Source: Armatimonadota bacterium | Lineage (GTDB): Bacteria; Sysuimicrobiota; Sysuimicrobiia; Sysuimicrobiales; VGFF01 | Reading direction: 5' to 3' | Assembly (NCBI GenBank): GCA_016868955.1 | Contig: VGFF01000141.1 | Span: forward strand, 1-5,014 | DNA: 5,014 bases | Shown: positions 3,996-5,014 of the stretch, piece after piece | How the letters are laid out: each line of letters starts with the position of its first letter | How positions within the stretch are numbered: position 1 is the stretch's first letter | Notes under the pieces: generated by a model | What the model saw: only the letters and a program-made list of their open reading frames with translations | What the model was told of the DNA's origin: nothing | The model's database searches: none | Program-made: the position numbers and the translations under genes

Positions 3996-5014
3996 CTACT
4001 CCACCCCTTCCTTTTGCTTCTTGAGGTCGACGGCGACGTCGAGAATCCAGTCCTCCTGGCCGGCGACGGCGCAACGTCTGCCCAGCTCGACGAGGATATC
4101 GCGCGCGTCGACGCCGAGGCTCTCCCCGATGCGCTTCGCGTGCAGCAGGAACGTGGAGTACACGCCGGCGTACCCAAGCGTGATCGCGTCGCGATCGGCG
4201 AACGGCAGAGACGCCATCATCGGTCCCGCGACGTACTCGGCGACGTCCATGATTTTGAAGACGTCGATGCCGGGATTGATCTCCATGCGGTCCAGCACGG
4301 CGACGATCAGTTCCGTCGCCGCGTTTCCGGCGCCGGCGCCAAGGCCGCGCAGGCAGCCGTCGACCTGATCGGCGCCGGCTTCGATGGCAGCGATGGTGTT
4401 GCCGATCGCCAATCCGAGGTTGTTGTGCGCGTGGAATCCAACTTGGACGCGCAGCGCTCCTCGCAGCGCGGCAACGCGCGCGTAGGCGTCGGCCGGCAAC
4501 ATCGCGCCGGCGGAGTCGACGACGTAGACGCAGTCGGCACCGTAAGACTCCATGAGTTTCGCCTGCTCGACGAGGACCTCCGGCGGGCGCATGTGCGCCA
4601 TCATGAGGAAGCCGACGGCTTCCAGCCCCAGTTCCTTGGCGAGCCCGAAGTGCTGCTCGGAGACGTCCGCTTCCGTGCACTGCGTGGCGATGCGCAGGAC
4701 GCCGATGCCGCGCTTGACAGCTTCCCGCAGTTCGGCGCGCGTGCCGACGCCCGGAATGAGCAGCGCCGCGATCTTGGTGCGCGTGCAGGCGGCGCGAGCG
4801 GCTTCGATCAGCGCCAGCTCGTGCGTGCCCGAGAATCCGTACTGGATCGACGAGCCCGCGAGGCCGTCGCCGTGCGTCACCTCGATGACCGGTACGCCGG
4901 CGGCGTCCAGCGCGCCGGCGAGGGCGCGCACCTGCTCGATCGTGAAACGATGGCGCATCGCGTGCGAACCGTCGCGCATCGACGTGTCGGTGATGCGGGG
5001 GGGGGCCAGCGCAC
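3996..5014 (-). CDS. 4-hydroxy-2-oxovalerate aldolase, N-terminus cut by window edge
   Basis: This DRE-TIM class II metal-dependent aldolase cleaves 4-hydroxy-2-oxovalerate to pyruvate and acetaldehyde, normally bound to an acylating acetaldehyde dehydrogenase that receives the aldehyde through a channel. Counting from the internal ATG at 4979, the visible motifs are RDGSH (2-6; catalytic Arg, metal-binding Asp, catalytic His), EVTHGDG (33-39), ATQCTEADVSEQH (98-110), GFLMMAHM (123-130), the metal site GFHAHNN with His183 and His185, and GLGAGAGNA (212-220). The C-terminal end, EDWILDVAVDLKKQK, is normal for the family. ATG 4979 is not the true start: the frame upstream reads ALAPPRITDTS, matching the family's first strand before RDGSH, and stays open to the edge. 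Only about ten residues or fewer are likely missing. The missing dehydrogenase gene would be expected just beyond the right edge. It is the first visible gene of the minus-strand operon, and its TAG abuts the flavin reductase coding segment in the same frame. Confidence 0.93.
   Translation of the reverse strand, partial: ALAPPRITDTSMRDGSHAMRHRFTIEQVRALAGALDAAGVPVIEVTHGDGLAGSSIQYGFSGTHELALIEAARAACTRTKIAALLIPGVGTRAELREAVKRGIGVLRIATQCTEADVSEQHFGLAKELGLEAVGFLMMAHMRPPEVLVEQAKLMESYGADCVYVVDSAGAMLPADAYARVAALRGALRVQVGFHAHNNLGLAIGNTIAAIEAGADQVDGCLRGLGAGAGNAATELIVAVLDRMEINPGIDVFKIMDVAEYVAGPMMASLPFADRDAITLGYAGVYSTFLLHAKRIGESLGVDARDILVELGRRCAVAGQEDWILDVAVDLKKQKEGVE
4997..5005. repeat. Run of nine G (C on the coding strand) in the aldolase N-terminal codons
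   Basis: G9 on the plus strand encodes part of the Ala-Pro-Pro-Arg stretch just before the conserved RITDTS strand of the aldolase. Such a homopolymer is prone to slippage and to sequencing error, so the frame to its right is less certain. Confidence 0.8.

Noticed and set aside
3903..3998. Stop-codon recoding (TAG as sense) across the organism
   Set aside because: TAG ends trmI and the secreted-protein gene at plausible places, so general TAG reassignment is unlikely; only local readthrough remains possible.
3649..4680. 343-residue minus-strand ORF overlapping the aldolase and flavin reductase
   Set aside because: Extremely Arg-rich out-of-frame reading; the other frame carries clear aldolase motifs.
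1..5014. Mobile element, CRISPR array, tRNA or defence system
   Set aside because: No transposase, terminal repeats, repeat-spacer pattern, tRNA-like cloverleaf or defence-gene motifs were seen on either strand.

Overview
This is a GC-rich bacterial fragment, apparently chromosomal, with six protein genes plus one gene cut by each edge logic below: two genes (a Rid-family protein on the left and an aldolase on the right) are cut by the window edges. No RNA genes, CRISPR arrays, insertion sequences or phage genes were seen. The high GC, a PEP-CTERM-like secreted protein (so probably a diderm with an exosortase) and an aromatic meta-cleavage gene set fit an uncultured soil or sediment lineage such as Methylomirabilota/Rokubacteria or Binatota. 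That placement is a low-confidence guess; no marker gene here settles it.

Left block (plus strand, 1-1203): the C-terminal part of a Rid (YjgF/YER057c/UK114) family protein overlaps by 4 nt (GTGA) a tRNA m1A58 methyltransferase gene, trmI, so the two are probably translationally coupled. A 122-bp gap (1204-1325) with no convincing promoter or terminator follows. Next comes a small secreted protein with a signal peptide and a degenerate PEP-CTERM tail (1326-1946). Its base composition looks looser than that of its neighbours, and it contains a perfect 12-bp inverted repeat.

Right block (minus strand, 5014 down to 1943): a compact run of lower meta-cleavage genes, in transcription order 4-hydroxy-2-oxovalerate aldolase, flavin reductase, 4-oxalocrotonate decarboxylase-like protein, 2-oxopent-4-enoate hydratase. 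All junctions abut or overlap by 4-10 nt, so this is very likely one operon. The implied route is: 4-oxalocrotonate is decarboxylated to 2-oxopent-4-enoate, hydrated to 4-hydroxy-2-oxovalerate, then cleaved to pyruvate and acetaldehyde. The flavin reductase would feed FMNH2 or FADH2 to a two-component monooxygenase that should lie outside the window, as should the acetaldehyde dehydrogenase, ring-cleavage dioxygenase and tautomerase. The last gene of this operon converges on the PEP-CTERM-like gene with a 4-nt overlap of stop codons.

The most notable point is the aldolase/flavin reductase junction. The reductase's conserved N-terminal sequence is present in frame directly after the aldolase TAG stop, but no ATG, GTG or TTG precedes it. 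Nothing in the window amounts to a clear new system; the other observations concern divergent residues and local DNA structure.
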